From: an uncultured Chromatium sp.
GTDB taxonomy: Bacteria > Pseudomonadota > Gammaproteobacteria > Chromatiales > Chromatiaceae
Direction of reading: 5' to 3'
NCBI GenBank assembly: GCA_903897335.1
Contig: CAIUAY010000067.1
Coordinates: forward strand, 1-43,022
DNA: 43,022 nucleotides
This document shows, piece after piece, positions 26,727 to 36,873 of the stretch. The notes beneath the pieces were generated by a model. The model searched no databases and was not told the origin of the DNA. It saw nothing but the letters and a program-made list of their open reading frames with translations. The number at the start of each line of letters is the position of its first letter. Positions within the stretch are counted from its first letter, which is position 1. Both the position numbers and the translations under genes were made by a program.

Positions 26727-26920
26727 ATGACCGAGTTCAACACGTTGTACTGCGATTTAGCTCAGGTTTGGAATGCCGCCAATGCCGAATCAGCCGAATG
26801 CTCAGCGGCGCCGATTGGGTGAATGCGGGAATTGCAGCTTTCGCGTTCCAGAAAGTGCTGCAACCGCAGCGGGTAAACGGAATCACCGGCTTTAGCCAGC
26901 ATCAATTAAGGCCGCAATGA
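26727..26920 (+). pseudogene. Possible frameshifted small gene
   Basis: The gap 26558-26905 holds one weak candidate. After a GGAGA site (26718-26722) an ATG at 26727 encodes MTEFNTLYCDLAQVW and continues to a stop at 26822. A different frame then continues WVNAGIAAFAFQKVLQ and stops at 26920, overlapping the convergent regulator gene. Joined, they give about 65 helix-prone residues. I do not recognise a family. It may be a broken small gene or chance. Nothing else is seen in the gap. Confidence 0.25.
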
Positions 26921-27625
26921 TCCCAGGCTTCCGATCGAGAACGGTTCTGGTTCCAGACGCGCTTCCAGTTCAGCGATGCGGATCAGTGCCTGGAGATCGA
27001 GGATCTCAACCTGATTTCCCTGCATTCGGATGACGCCCTGGCCGGTTAGCGACCGGATCACCCGCGAGAAGGTTTCAGGCTGAACTGACAGCCGCGAGGC
27101 CAGGATGCCTTTGCGGACATCGAGTTCCAGAGACGTTTGACCAGGCGGCAGGCGAGCGGCCAGATAGCGAGCAACGCGACTGGCGGCAGTATGCAGCGTG
27201 AGGTCGTCGATCTCCGCAATCAGACCACGCAGGCGCTGGCTTAGAACGCCAAGTAAGAGAAAACAGGTCTCGACCGATTCACGCAACATGCTGGAAAAAT
27301 CCGCGACATCCATGGCAATGAGTCGGGATGGACAGAGCGCAGATGCGCACACCGGATAGCGTGGGGCATTGAGAAACATCAGCGCCTCGGCAAAGGTCTG
27401 GCCGGGGCTGACGATCTCGATAACTTTCTCGGCACCCTCAGGCGAGAGTCTGAAGAGCTGCATCTGACCAGATAACAGCAGATAGAAACACCTGGCCGGA
27501 TCGCCCTGGCTGAACAGCAACTGCTCGGCGTCCAGCGTCACGCGCCGGGCGTGGCGACTGACGCGCTCAAGCTGTGCAGTGTCCAGACGGGATAACAGCG
27601 ATCCCTGGAGCAGTTCATCAATCAC
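26906..27625 (-). CDS. Crp/Fnr-family transcription regulator
   Basis: The 239-residue protein has an N-terminal cyclic-nucleotide-binding-like barrel (FSQGDPARCFYLLLSGQMQL and VIEIVSPGQTFAEALMF), a long dimer helix (CFLLLGVLSQRLRGLIAEID) and a C-terminal helix-turn-helix with recognition segment LASRLSVQPETFSRVIRSL. The four FNR iron-sulfur cysteines are absent, so it is not an oxygen-sensing FNR; the barrel lacks the clear cAMP-binding arginine-serine pair of Crp. It is closest to Dnr/NarR-like sensors. The DNA-binding helix (E-T-F-S-R) is typical. It is 62 bases from fbp on the same strand, so both may share transcription. Confidence 0.9.
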   Translation of the reverse strand: MIDELLQGSLLSRLDTAQLERVSRHARRVTLDAEQLLFSQGDPARCFYLLLSGQMQLFRLSPEGAEKVIEIVSPGQTFAEALMFLNAPRYPVCASALCPSRLIAMDVADFSSMLRESVETCFLLLGVLSQRLRGLIAEIDDLTLHTAASRVARYLAARLPPGQTSLELDVRKGILASRLSVQPETFSRVIRSLTGQGVIRMQGNQVEILDLQALIRIAELEARLEPEPFSIGSLGSLRP

Positions 27626-27687
27626 GGCTCGCCTGCCTTTGCGGTTTCATTCGTGCGCCCACCACAGGGAGGGCGCGACGCAGTGAG

Positions 27688-28701
27688 TTAATCCTGCTGG
27701 TGATAGCTCCGAATGCGCTCGACCTCATTCTTCGAGCCGAGGATGACGGGTACCCGCTGATGCAGTGATTCCGGCTGGAGATCAAGAATCCGCTCGGTGC
27801 CCGTGATGGAGCCGCCACCGGCCTGTTCCACGATAAATGACATGGGATTGGCCTCATAGAGCAGACGCAGCTTGCCCGCGGCACCCTTGGATTTCATCTT
27901 GGAATCGACCGGATACATGAAGACGCCACCACGGGTGAGGATGCGATGCACCTCGGCGACCATCGACGCAATCCAGCGCATGTTGAAGTCATCGTCACGC
28001 GGCCCATCCTTGCCATCCAGACATTCCTGCACATAGCGCCGAACTGGAGGCTCCCAGAAACGCAGGTTGGAGGCATTGATGGCGAACTCGCGGGTATCGA
28101 CAGGAATCGTCATGCTGGGGTGGGTCAGAATGAACTCGCCGATGTTCTGATCCAGCGTAAAGCCATTCACGCCATTGCCGGTGGTCAGCACCATCATGGT
28201 TGATGGGCCATAGAGCGCATAGCCCGCTGCGACCTGCTGCGTTCCCGCCTGTAGAAAATCGCGCTCGCTCGGAAGCTGACTGCCGCCCGGGCAACGTAGG
28301 ATGGAAAAGATAGTGCCAACCGAGACATTTACATCCATGTTGGATGAGCCGTCCAGCGGATCGAAGGTCAGGAGATATTTGCCACGCGGATACTGGCTTG
28401 GGATCGGATAGATGTCATCCATTTCTTCGGATGCCATCGCCGCCAGATGGCCAGCCCATTCATTGGACTTCAGGAACACATCATTGGAAAGAATATCCAT
28501 CTTCTTCTGGGTTTCGCCCTGGACATTTTCGCTCCCGGCGCTTCCAAGCACCCCGACCAGGGCGCCGTGGTTGACCAGATTGCTGATCACCTTGCAGGCG
28601 GTGACCACGTCATTGAGCAGAGATGTAAAATCGCCCGTTGCGCCGGTCGTGCGGCGCTGTTCTTCAATGATGAACTGGGTAATCGTGGTGCCGTTATGCA
28701 T
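27688..28701 (-). CDS. fbp: Class I fructose-1,6-bisphosphatase
   Basis: This 337-residue enzyme removes the 1-phosphate of fructose 1,6-bisphosphate in gluconeogenesis and the Calvin cycle. The metal site [18 protein letters not shown] (DPLDGSSN at 114-121), the SEEMDDI acidic pair and the C-terminal [12 protein letters not shown] and SFIVEQAGG blocks are present. The frame opens at 28725, but ATG 28701 follows a GAGG site and gives the normal start [11 protein letters not shown]. It complements fba and pgk at the window start. The 230-base divergent gap to pycA holds a palindrome. Confidence 0.97.
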   Translation of the reverse strand: MHNGTTITQFIIEEQRRTTGATGDFTSLLNDVVTACKVISNLVNHGALVGVLGSAGSENVQGETQKKMDILSNDVFLKSNEWAGHLAAMASEEMDDIYPIPSQYPRGKYLLTFDPLDGSSNMDVNVSVGTIFSILRCPGGSQLPSERDFLQAGTQQVAAGYALYGPSTMMVLTTGNGVNGFTLDQNIGEFILTHPSMTIPVDTREFAINASNLRFWEPPVRRYVQECLDGKDGPRDDDFNMRWIASMVAEVHRILTRGGVFMYPVDSKMKSKGAAGKLRLLYEANPMSFIVEQAGGGSITGTERILDLQPESLHQRVPVILGSKNEVERIRSYHQQD

Positions 28702-28851
28702 GTCAATCCTCGTCTCGAAACACATCTTGTCAGTGTTGGTAAAGAGTCAGGCAGTATAGGGGTTTGAAAGGCGAACACAAAACCGCGTTTCCGCACGGCA
28801 TCAGTGGCGGCGCTGACAATCGCTTTGCATCATTCCTGCCTTCAGCTATAT

Positions 28852-28863
28852 TGCTGCGCAGCA
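28852..28863. repeat. 12-bp palindrome in the fbp/pycA gap
   Basis: TGCTGCGCAGCA is self-complementary and lies 69 bases before the pycA start, followed by AGCATAAACC. It could be a regulator site or a short stem; the rest of this divergent gap shows no gene. Confidence 0.3.
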
Positions 28864-28931
28864 GCATAAACCGCGAGTTCGTTCGTGACCGCCATTCTGG
28901 CCGTTGACGCGGCTACCTCAGAGGCCAACTG

Positions 28932-30350
28932 ATGCTTCGTAAAATCCTGATCGCCAATCGCGGCGAGATTGCGGTGCGCGTGATCCGCGCCTGCGCTGAA
29001 ATGGGGATTCGTTCAGCCGCGATCTATGCCGAAGCCGACCGTCATTCGCTCCATGTCAAGAAAGCCGACGAAGCCTACAGTCTCGGCAGCGATCCGCTGG
29101 CCGGTTATCTTAATGTGCATAACATCGTCAATCTGGCACTGGCCACCGGCTGCGACGCGGTGCATCCAGGCTATGGCTTTCTGTCTGAAAATCCAGAGCT
29201 GGCAAGAGCCTGCGTCCGGCGCGGCCTGACGTTCATCGGCCCGACGGCGGAGGTGATCGCCCGCATGGGCGACAAGACCGAAGCACGGTTGGCGATGCAA
29301 AAGGCCGGCGTTCCAGTCACGCCCGGCAGTCCCGGCAATCTGGAAAATCTCGACGAGGCGCTACGCTGCGCCGACGAGATCGGCTATCCGATCATGCTCA
29401 AAGCGACCTCCGGCGGCGGCGGGCGCGGTATCCGACGCTGCGATGATGCCAACGCGCTGCGTCACAATTATGAGCGGGTGATTTCGGAAGCGACCAAAGC
29501 GTTCGGTCGTGCCGAGGTGTTTTTAGAAAAGTGCGTCGTCAATCCTAAGCACATTGAAGTGCAGGTACTGGCCGATCAGCACGGCAATTGCGTACATTTA
29601 TTCGAGCGTGACTGCTCGATTCAGCGCCGCAATCAAAAGCTGATTGAAATCGCGCCATCGCCGCAAATTGATGAAGCTGAACGGCAATACGTTGGTGGGC
29701 TGGCGGTATTGGCGGCACGGGCGGTCGGCTATACCAATGCCGGGACGATCGAATTTCTGCGCGATGCGGATGGGCGTTTCTATTTCATGGAAATGAATAC
29801 CCGAATTCAGGTCGAACACACCATCACCGAAACCATTACCGGCGTTGATCTGGTTGAGGAGCAGATTCGTATTGCCGCTGGTTTGCCACTGCGCTTCAAA
29901 CAGCATGAGATTCAGCGTCGTGGGTTTGCGATGCAGTTCCGCATCAATGCCGAAGATCCAAAGAACAATTTCTTGCCGAGCTTCGGGCGCATTTCGCGTT
30001 ATTACGCACCCGGCGGCCCCGGCGTGCGCACCGATGGCGCGATTTACACCGGCTATACCATTCCGCCACATTACGATTCGATGCTCGCCAAGGTCATTGT
30101 CTGGGCATTGAATTGGGATGACGTGGTGAGTCGCGGACATCGGGCGTTGCGCGATATTGGCGTGTACGGCGTTAAAACGACGATTCCGTTTTATCAGGAA
30201 ATTCTGCTCAATCCTGATTTCCGCGCTGGCAGTTTCGATACCAGTTTTCTGGAGACACACCCGGAGTTGCTGGACTATTCCACCAAGCGCCGCCGCGAGG
30301 ATGTCGCCGCCGTACTCGCCGCAGCGATTGCGGCTCATGCCGGTTTATAG
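28932..30350 (+). CDS. pycA: Biotin carboxylase subunit, probably of pyruvate carboxylase
   Basis: The 472-residue ATP-grasp enzyme carboxylates biotin with bicarbonate and ATP. Visible are the N-terminal LRKILIANRGEIAVRVIRA, the HPGYGFLSEN motif, the ATP loop GGGGRG (161-166), the catalytic VEVQVLADQHGN-like strand (HIEVQVLAD) and EMNTRIQVEHTITE. This alone would also fit AccC of acetyl-CoA carboxylase. The partner 600 bases downstream is a carboxyltransferase with a biotinyl domain of the pyruvate carboxylase B type, so a two-subunit pyruvate carboxylase is preferred. No accB is adjacent. The C-terminal end (about 20 residues of alanine-rich helix) is variable in the family. Confidence 0.9.
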   Translation: MLRKILIANRGEIAVRVIRACAEMGIRSAAIYAEADRHSLHVKKADEAYSLGSDPLAGYLNVHNIVNLALATGCDAVHPGYGFLSENPELARACVRRGLTFIGPTAEVIARMGDKTEARLAMQKAGVPVTPGSPGNLENLDEALRCADEIGYPIMLKATSGGGGRGIRRCDDANALRHNYERVISEATKAFGRAEVFLEKCVVNPKHIEVQVLADQHGNCVHLFERDCSIQRRNQKLIEIAPSPQIDEAERQYVGGLAVLAARAVGYTNAGTIEFLRDADGRFYFMEMNTRIQVEHTITETITGVDLVEEQIRIAAGLPLRFKQHEIQRRGFAMQFRINAEDPKNNFLPSFGRISRYYAPGGPGVRTDGAIYTGYTIPPHYDSMLAKVIVWALNWDDVVSRGHRALRDIGVYGVKTTIPFYQEILLNPDFRAGSFDTSFLETHPELLDYSTKRRREDVAAVLAAAIAAHAGL

Positions 30351-30393
30351 CGCGGTCGTCATCAACCGCATCATCCATGTGAGTGCAAACATC

Positions 30394-30861
30394 ATGCAAT
30401 GGTCAGAGATCGTCGCCGATCCCGCGCTCAAGAATTTGCCGTACAAGATCGAAACCAACGAATACGGGCAGATCGTCATGTCACCGCACAAACGCATCCA
30501 TGCCATCTGGCAGGGTGAGATCGAATGGCAGTTGCGCCAGTGTCTGCCCAGGGGACGCACCGCGCCGGGGTTCGCGATCGATACGCGACTGGGCACCAAG
30601 ACGCCCGATGTCGTCTGGTACTCCCGGGAGCGCGAAGCCGACCTGCTGGCCGATCAGCGTTTGGCACCCGAAATCTGTATCGAAGTGCTCTCGGGGAGCA
30701 ACACCAATTACGAGCTGGCAACCAAGCAGACGCTGTACTTCGAGGCGGGCGCCCTGGAGGTCTGGCAATGTGACGAGACCGGCGCGCTCCGCTTTCATAC
30801 CCCGGCGGGTGAGCGGACGCAGTCCGTGCTGGCACCCAAGTTTCCGCGACAACTGACCTGA
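30394..30861 (+). CDS. Uma2-family putative nuclease between pycA and pycB
   Basis: The 155-residue protein has the Uma2 fold marks: LPYKIETNEYGQIVMSPHKR, RLGTKTPDVVWYSRER with the first catalytic aspartate, and APEICIEVLSGSNTNYELATK with the catalytic glutamate and lysine. ATG 30394 gives MQWSEIVADPAL; the frame is open further upstream in the pycA end but without support. It interrupts the pyruvate carboxylase gene pair, with 43 bases before and 79 after. The function of Uma2 proteins is unknown. Confidence 0.85.
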   Translation: MQWSEIVADPALKNLPYKIETNEYGQIVMSPHKRIHAIWQGEIEWQLRQCLPRGRTAPGFAIDTRLGTKTPDVVWYSREREADLLADQRLAPEICIEVLSGSNTNYELATKQTLYFEAGALEVWQCDETGALRFHTPAGERTQSVLAPKFPRQLT

Positions 30862-30862
30862 G

Positions 30863-30890
30863 GGGTCGGCCTGTTCGACCGCGCCGACCC
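30863..30890 (+). promoter_or_regulatory. Stem-loop between Uma2 and pycB
   Basis: GGGTCGGC (30863-30870) pairs exactly with GCCGACCC (30883-30890) around 12 bases. No T-run follows, so a processing site or weak attenuator before pycB is more likely than a terminator. Confidence 0.4.
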
Positions 30891-30940
30891 AGACCCGAGC
30901 ATCCATTTAACCGCTTGCCTCGCTTTTCGAGAACGCCACC

Positions 30941-32764
30941 ATGCCGAAAATCAACATTACCGATGTCGTTCTGCGCGACGCCCATCAGTCACTGCTTGCG
31001 ACGCGGATGCGCACCGAGGACATGCTGCCGATCTGTCCCAAGCTCGATGCCATCGGCTACTGGTCACTGGAATGCTGGGGCGGCGCGACCTTTGATGCGT
31101 GTGTGCGCTTTCTGAAAGAAGACCCGTGGGAACGGCTGCGCCAACTGCGCGAAGCCTTGCCAAAGACCCGGCTGCAAATGCTGTTGCGCGGCCAAAATCT
31201 GCTCGGCTACCGGCACTATTCCGATGACGTGGTGCGGGCTTTCGTCGCTCGTGCTGCCGATAACGGCATGGATGTCTTCCGCATTTTCGATGCGCTGAAT
31301 GACACCCGCAATCTCAAAACCGCGATTGAAGCGACCAAGGCGGCGGGTAAACACGCGCAGGGCACGATCTGCTATACGGTCAGTCCGGTACACAATGTCG
31401 CCGGTTTCGTGGCGATGGGGCGCGAGCTGGCGGCAATGGGTTGCGATTCGATTGCAATCAAAGACATGGCCGGACTGCTGACGCCCTACGTCACCGCCGA
31501 TCTGGTCAAGGCGCTGAAAGACAACGTGAGTCTTCCGTTGCATCTGCATTCACATGCCACCTCCGGGCTGGCCGACATGTGTCATCTCAAGGCCATCGAA
31601 AATGGCTGCGACACGCTCGACACCGCGATTTCATCGATGGCTGGCGGCACGTCGCATCCGCCGACCGAAAGCCTGGTCGCGGCGTTGCGCGGCACCGAGT
31701 ACGACACTGGGCTGGATCTGGAGGCCATTCAAGAAATCGGCTTGTATTTCTATCAGGTACGCAAGAAATATCATCAGTTTGAGAGCGAATTCACCGGCGT
31801 CGATACCCGCGTTCAGGTCAATCAGGTGCCCGGCGGTATGATTTCCAATCTCGCCAACCAATTGAAAGAACAGAATTCTTTGGAGCGGATGAGCGCAGTG
31901 CTCGAAGAAATCCCACGGGTGCGCAAGGATCTGGGCTATCCGCCGCTGGTCACGCCAACCTCGCAGATCGTCGGCACCCAGGCCGTGCTGAACGTGCTGA
32001 CTGACAAGCGCTATCAGACCATCACTAACGAGGTGAAGCTGTATCTGCAAGGGCGTTATGGCCGCGCTCCGGCGGCGGTCAATCCGACGCTCCAGCAGCA
32101 GGCCATTGGCAACGAAGAACTGATCGACTGCCGCCCCGCCGATCTCTTAAAACCGGAACTGGAACGTCTGCGCCACGACATCGGCGAACTCGCGCACTCT
32201 GATGAAGACGCGCTGATCTATGCGATGTTTCCCGAAATCGGGCGTAGCTTTCTGGAACAGCGCGCCGCCGGAACACTGCACCCGGAACCACTGGAACCGC
32301 TACGGACTGCCGATAGTCCGCGCACCGCGCCGACTGAATTCAACATCGCCGTCCACGGCGAGACTTATCACGTCAAGGTAACGGGTACCGGTCATCACAG
32401 CCAAGCCGACCGGCATTTCTATTTCACCATCGACGACGTGCCGGAAGAAGTGGTGGTCGAAACGCTCGATGAACTGGTCTTGACCGGCGGGACGCAGGGC
32501 GCGGTGAAAAAGGCCATCGTCGGTCGCCGTCCTAAGCCCAGCCAGCCTGGCCATGTCGCCACGTCAATGCCCGGCAACATCGTCGATGTGTTGGTGAAAG
32601 AAGGCGACAGCGTCACCGCCGGTCAGCCGGTGCTGGTGACGGAGGCGATGAAGATGGAAACCGAGATTCAGGCACCCATTGCAGGCACCGTCACGGCGCT
32701 GTTTGTGATCAAAGGCGATGCAGTCAATCCTGACGAAGTGCTGCTGGAGATCAGCCCGGCATAG
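30941..32764 (+). CDS. pycB: Pyruvate carboxylase subunit B (carboxyltransferase plus biotinyl domain)
   Basis: The 607-residue protein transfers CO2 from biotin to pyruvate to give oxaloacetate. The N-terminal carboxyltransferase barrel begins VLRDAHQSLLATRM, with the metal and substrate motifs FRIFDALND, IKDMAGLL and the LHLHSHATSGLADM histidines. After a hinge, the C-terminal biotinyl domain ends EAMKMETE with the biotin lysine at K571. The same architecture exists in sodium-pumping oxaloacetate decarboxylase alpha subunits, but no membrane OadB is present and a biotin carboxylase partner is next door, which favours anaplerotic pyruvate carboxylase. Its end overlaps the convergent metF end by 14 bases. 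Confidence 0.92.
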   Translation: MPKINITDVVLRDAHQSLLATRMRTEDMLPICPKLDAIGYWSLECWGGATFDACVRFLKEDPWERLRQLREALPKTRLQMLLRGQNLLGYRHYSDDVVRAFVARAADNGMDVFRIFDALNDTRNLKTAIEATKAAGKHAQGTICYTVSPVHNVAGFVAMGRELAAMGCDSIAIKDMAGLLTPYVTADLVKALKDNVSLPLHLHSHATSGLADMCHLKAIENGCDTLDTAISSMAGGTSHPPTESLVAALRGTEYDTGLDLEAIQEIGLYFYQVRKKYHQFESEFTGVDTRVQVNQVPGGMISNLANQLKEQNSLERMSAVLEEIPRVRKDLGYPPLVTPTSQIVGTQAVLNVLTDKRYQTITNEVKLYLQGRYGRAPAAVNPTLQQQAIGNEELIDCRPADLLKPELERLRHDIGELAHSDEDALIYAMFPEIGRSFLEQRAAGTLHPEPLEPLRTADSPRTAPTEFNIAVHGETYHVKVTGTGHHSQADRHFYFTIDDVPEEVVVETLDELVLTGGTQGAVKKAIVGRRPKPSQPGHVATSMPGNIVDVLVKEGDSVTAGQPVLVTEAMKMETEIQAPIAGTVTALFVIKGDAVNPDEVLLEISPA

Positions 32765-33617
32765 TTGATAAGCGGAGATCTGTCCAGAGTCGCCGCGTGG
32801 GCGCGGACTGGTTCATGGTATAGAAATGCAGTCCGGGCGCACCGCCGTCGATCAGCTGGCGACAGAGGTTTAGAACGACTTCGTGACCGAAAGCGCGGAG
32901 ACTTTTAACGTCATCGCCATACCCTTCGAGTCGGCGGCGAACCCAGCGCGGGATCTCGGCACCGCAGGTATCCGAGAAGCGGGCGAGCTGGGTGTAGTTG
33001 GTGATGGGCATGATGCCGGGAATGATGGGGATGTCGACGCCGACGGACTGACAGCTTGCCACGAACGCGAAATAGGCGTCGGCGTTGTAGAAATACTGGG
33101 TGATGGCACCATCGGCACCGGCATCGACCTTGCGCTTGAAGTTTTCCAGATCACGCGCCGGATTGCCTGATTGGGGGTGATATTCGGGATATGCCGCAAC
33201 TTCAATGTGAAAGGCATCAGCGAATTCAGTACGCACGAAGCTCACTAACTCATTGGCATAATGAAAATCGCCGCGATCACCGGCACCCATGCCCGACGGC
33301 ATGTCACCACGCAACGCGACCAGACGCCGGATACCCTGTTGCTGATACTGGCTCAGAAGCTCACGCACCTGTTCGCGGGTCGAGCCGATACAGGCCAGAT
33401 GCGGCGCGGTGTCGATGTTCAGGCCGCGCAACCAGGCGACCGTGTCCAGCGTACCCTCGCGGGTCGAGCCGCCCGCGCCGTAGGTCACTGAAAAATAAGC
33501 TGTATTAAGCGTATTAAGCTGATTGATTTCGAGCTTGAGCTTTTCCATGCCCTCGGCAGTCTTGGGCGGGAACAGCTCGACGCTGTAGAGCGGCGTGGAA
33601 CGATGTGACATAACCAT
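32751..33617 (-). CDS. metF: 5,10-methylenetetrahydrofolate reductase
   Basis: The 288-residue FAD enzyme reduces methylenetetrahydrofolate to methyltetrahydrofolate for methionine synthesis. Family marks are the SVELFPPKT strand, the FSVTYGAGGSTREGT block, a VALRGDMPSG motif, the AAYPEYHPQS and KVDAGADGAITQYFYNAD substrate region, and the IIPGIMPITN loop. ATG 33617 or 33611 can start it; 33617 has AGAGA nine bases upstream. It is on the same strand as ahcY with one Uma2 gene between, forming a methyl-cycle cluster. Confidence 0.96.
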   Translation of the reverse strand: MVMSHRSTPLYSVELFPPKTAEGMEKLKLEINQLNTLNTAYFSVTYGAGGSTREGTLDTVAWLRGLNIDTAPHLACIGSTREQVRELLSQYQQQGIRRLVALRGDMPSGMGAGDRGDFHYANELVSFVRTEFADAFHIEVAAYPEYHPQSGNPARDLENFKRKVDAGADGAITQYFYNADAYFAFVASCQSVGVDIPIIPGIMPITNYTQLARFSDTCGAEIPRWVRRRLEGYGDDVKSLRAFGHEVVLNLCRQLIDGGAPGLHFYTMNQSAPTRRLWTDLRLSTMPG

Positions 33618-33685
33618 GAATTCAATCTCTGTAAAATGGAACGCCGATGTCGTGTTAGCTCAATTAACCTATATTTAATCCGCAG

Positions 33686-34174
33686 TCACACCAACACCTG
33701 GCAACCGCATTCCATTTCAATCACGACAGGTGAAATTTGCCGCGTCGTCCGCTCTTTGCGGACATGCAAAACTAATAACGTCAGCGGGTCAAAGACGATC
33801 ACATCTTTCACGCCTTGAGACAGATAAAACGGCGGCCCGATTTCCAGATCCTTGGCTTCATAGCCTTTACTGACGACTTCAATCACAGCTTCTGGAATCA
33901 TGGTTAATGCCGAATCCTGTTCTTCCTCGCTTGGTTCTTGGCAAAAAATTGAAATATCTGGTCGCTTTAACCCATTTGGAAACTGGATATACACATCCAC
34001 GGCATGAACGCATTGACAAGCAGATCGAGCGGTTTCAGTGATTCCGCGCAGAATCCGCTCAATATGCTTTTGATGACGATAAACTGGTTGCGCTTCCCAA
34101 ATCGGAAGGCCATTAACAATCTCAAGACGAATGCCAAGTTCGCTAGCCTGAAGCAGGGTTGTCGGTAAGCTCAT
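33686..34174 (-). CDS. Uma2-family putative nuclease between ahcY and metF
   Basis: The 162-residue protein shows LRLE-type opening (LGIRLEIVNGLPIWEAQPVY), LKRPDISIFCQEP with the first catalytic aspartate, and IPEAVIEVVSKGYEAKDLE with the glutamate and lysine of the PD-(D/E)XK site. The YLSQGVKDVIVFDPLT region is a common Uma2 end. It is the third Uma2 gene in the window and again sits between two housekeeping genes. Base composition is lower in GC than its neighbours, which would fit recent arrival. Confidence 0.82.
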   Translation of the reverse strand: MSLPTTLLQASELGIRLEIVNGLPIWEAQPVYRHQKHIERILRGITETARSACQCVHAVDVYIQFPNGLKRPDISIFCQEPSEEEQDSALTMIPEAVIEVVSKGYEAKDLEIGPPFYLSQGVKDVIVFDPLTLLVLHVRKERTTRQISPVVIEMECGCQVLV

Positions 34175-34239
34175 GGGTAATTGGCTAATGTGCTGGCTAC
34201 GGGGTAGACGTTTGAAGATGCAATAATATCACCTGCGCC

Positions 34240-34265
34240 AAAACCTCTCCCCAATCGGGGAGAGG
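34240..34265 (-). terminator. Intrinsic terminator of ahcY built from a dispersed repeat
   Basis: CCTCTCCCC (34244-34252) and GGGGAGAGG (34257-34265) form a perfect nine-pair stem with an AATC loop 15 bases past the ahcY stop. Read on the minus strand it is followed by TTTT (plus AAAA at 34240-34243). The sequence resembles the repeat inserted in the methylase gene. Confidence 0.75.
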
Positions 34266-34279
34266 AAAACAAATTCCTA

Positions 34280-35677
<1,398 letters not shown>

Positions 35678-35686
<9 letters not shown>

Positions 35687-35718
35687 GGTTAATCACGTCT
35701 CGATGAATCGTGAGTGAG
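35678..35718 (-). promoter_or_regulatory. Predicted expression platform: riboswitch strand pairs with the ahcY start
   Basis: CTCACTCA (35718-35711, minus strand) at the 3' end of the riboswitch is exactly complementary to TGAGTGAG (35685-35678), the second base of the start codon onward; a G-U pair extends it to nine. The first three bases are also used in the SAH-dependent pseudoknot. The two pairings exclude each other, so a translational on-switch is predicted. Pairing is seen; the mechanism is inference. Confidence 0.6.
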
Positions 35719-35787
35719 CGCCGTTAAAAAAATTGACCGCAGCCCCCGAGCCTGGCCTGGATTACTCCAGGTCGCAACGCTCCTCGG
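35711..35787 (-). promoter_or_regulatory. SAH riboswitch
   Basis: Read on the minus strand, the leader has all parts of the SAH riboswitch: CCGAG (35787-35783) pairs with CTCGG (35750-35746); the conserved core GGAGCGTTGCGACC; the hairpin CCTGG/CCAGG (35771-35767 with 35760-35756); and the 3' strand AACGGCGCTCAC, whose CGCTC (35720-35716) makes the pseudoknot with GAGCG (35782-35778). It ends 25 bases before the ahcY start. SAH riboswitches are known upstream of ahcY in proteobacteria and raise expression when SAH accumulates. The match is by eye to the known consensus. Confidence 0.93.
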
Positions 35788-35798
35788 TGACGAGGTTT

Positions 35799-35845
35799 GA
35801 CCTGTCAGGTAGTCATTTTTGGGGTTTTCTCAAGACGACCTGTCA
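35799..35845 (-). repeat. Direct repeat TGACAGGTC upstream of the SAH riboswitch
   Basis: TGACAGGTC occurs twice on the minus strand, at 35845-35837 and 35807-35799, 38 bases apart, just before the riboswitch. Such spacing, near four helical turns, could suit a regulator binding two sites, or it may be a chance duplication. Confidence 0.4.
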
Positions 35846-35964
35846 TTAGGATAAGGCATGTACACACTTTGCGATATTTTAATGGATGAGTCGCACTGAT
35901 GCCAGATCTGAACAGCCGGGCGGGCGTTTTTCTCTGGGGTTGATGCATCCAGGCTTATCGGCCA

Positions 35965-36819
35965 TCACACATTCCGCTTCCGCCATTCCAGACTCCAGCC
36001 ATTAGCCTGAAGCGACCCATCAGCGAGGACGGCAGCGAGACGGGGCATGACCGCAGTCAGTCGTTCCGCAAACTGCCAGGGTGGGTTGATGATCGCCATG
36101 CCTGATCCATGCAGACCAAAATCATCAGTTTGCGGACGCACCTGCAACGTTGTCACCAGTAACGCCGGAACATGGCGCAAACAGCGACGTAGCAGGCTGT
36201 CTGCCTGATCACGCTGCACGCCAAGCCGGGGATGCCAGACGGCATAGACGCCGGTTGGCCAGCGTGCATAAGCGGCGGCGAGACCGTCCGCGACCCGCTT
36301 GTAATCGCTTTTGACTTCATAGGGCGGATCGATCAGCACCAGCCCCCGTGCCGGCTTTGGCGGGAGCAGCGCGGGCAATCCTTCAAAGCCGTCACGGTGA
36401 TGGAGATGAATGCGGGGATCACCCAATGCCGTCTGCCTTAGGGTTGCGATCTCGTTCGGGTGTAGCTCCATCAGGATCAAGCGGTCATGAGTGCGCAGAA
36501 GATGTCCGGCAAGCAGCGGCGAGCCAGGATAGCGGCGGCAGCCGCCATCCGGGTTATGTGCTGCAATGGCCGCCACATAGCTCGCCAGTTCCGGGAAAGC
36601 AGCGCGTTGTGCCCAGAAGCGTCCGATGCCGCCGGCACTTTCGCCGGTTTTGCCCGCCTGCCCGCTCTCCAGATCGTAGACTCCCGCACCGGCATGGGTA
36701 TCCAGATAGACCAGCGGCTTGGGTTTGGCCAGCAGCGCTTCCAGCAGCAGCGTCAATACCGCATGTTTGAAAACATCGGCATGGTTGCCAGCATGAAAGC
36801 CATGTAGATAACTCAGCAT
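35965..36819 (-). CDS. rlmJ: 23S rRNA adenine-2030 N6-methyltransferase
   Basis: This 284-residue enzyme methylates A2030 of 23S rRNA. It starts with the conserved MLSYLHGFHAGNHADVFKH, followed by VYLDTHAGAGVYDL (methyl donor site), ILMELHPNE and the catalytic motif VLIDPPYEVKSDY. The C-terminal MAIINPPWQ region is also typical. Length is normal. It is 54 bases downstream of the bciB-like gene on the same strand and could be read from the same promoter. Confidence 0.95.
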   Translation of the reverse strand: MLSYLHGFHAGNHADVFKHAVLTLLLEALLAKPKPLVYLDTHAGAGVYDLESGQAGKTGESAGGIGRFWAQRAAFPELASYVAAIAAHNPDGGCRRYPGSPLLAGHLLRTHDRLILMELHPNEIATLRQTALGDPRIHLHHRDGFEGLPALLPPKPARGLVLIDPPYEVKSDYKRVADGLAAAYARWPTGVYAVWHPRLGVQRDQADSLLRRCLRHVPALLVTTLQVRPQTDDFGLHGSGMAIINPPWQFAERLTAVMPRLAAVLADGSLQANGWSLEWRKRNV

Positions 36820-36873
36820 GACGATTGGCGCAGTGTCATGGCTGGCATCCAGTCGCGTCTCATGCTCGATGGC

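Noticed and set aside
30941-32764. Reading pycB as oxaloacetate decarboxylase alpha subunit
   Set aside because: The domain order would fit, but the membrane subunits are missing and a biotin carboxylase gene is adjacent, so pyruvate carboxylase is the better call.
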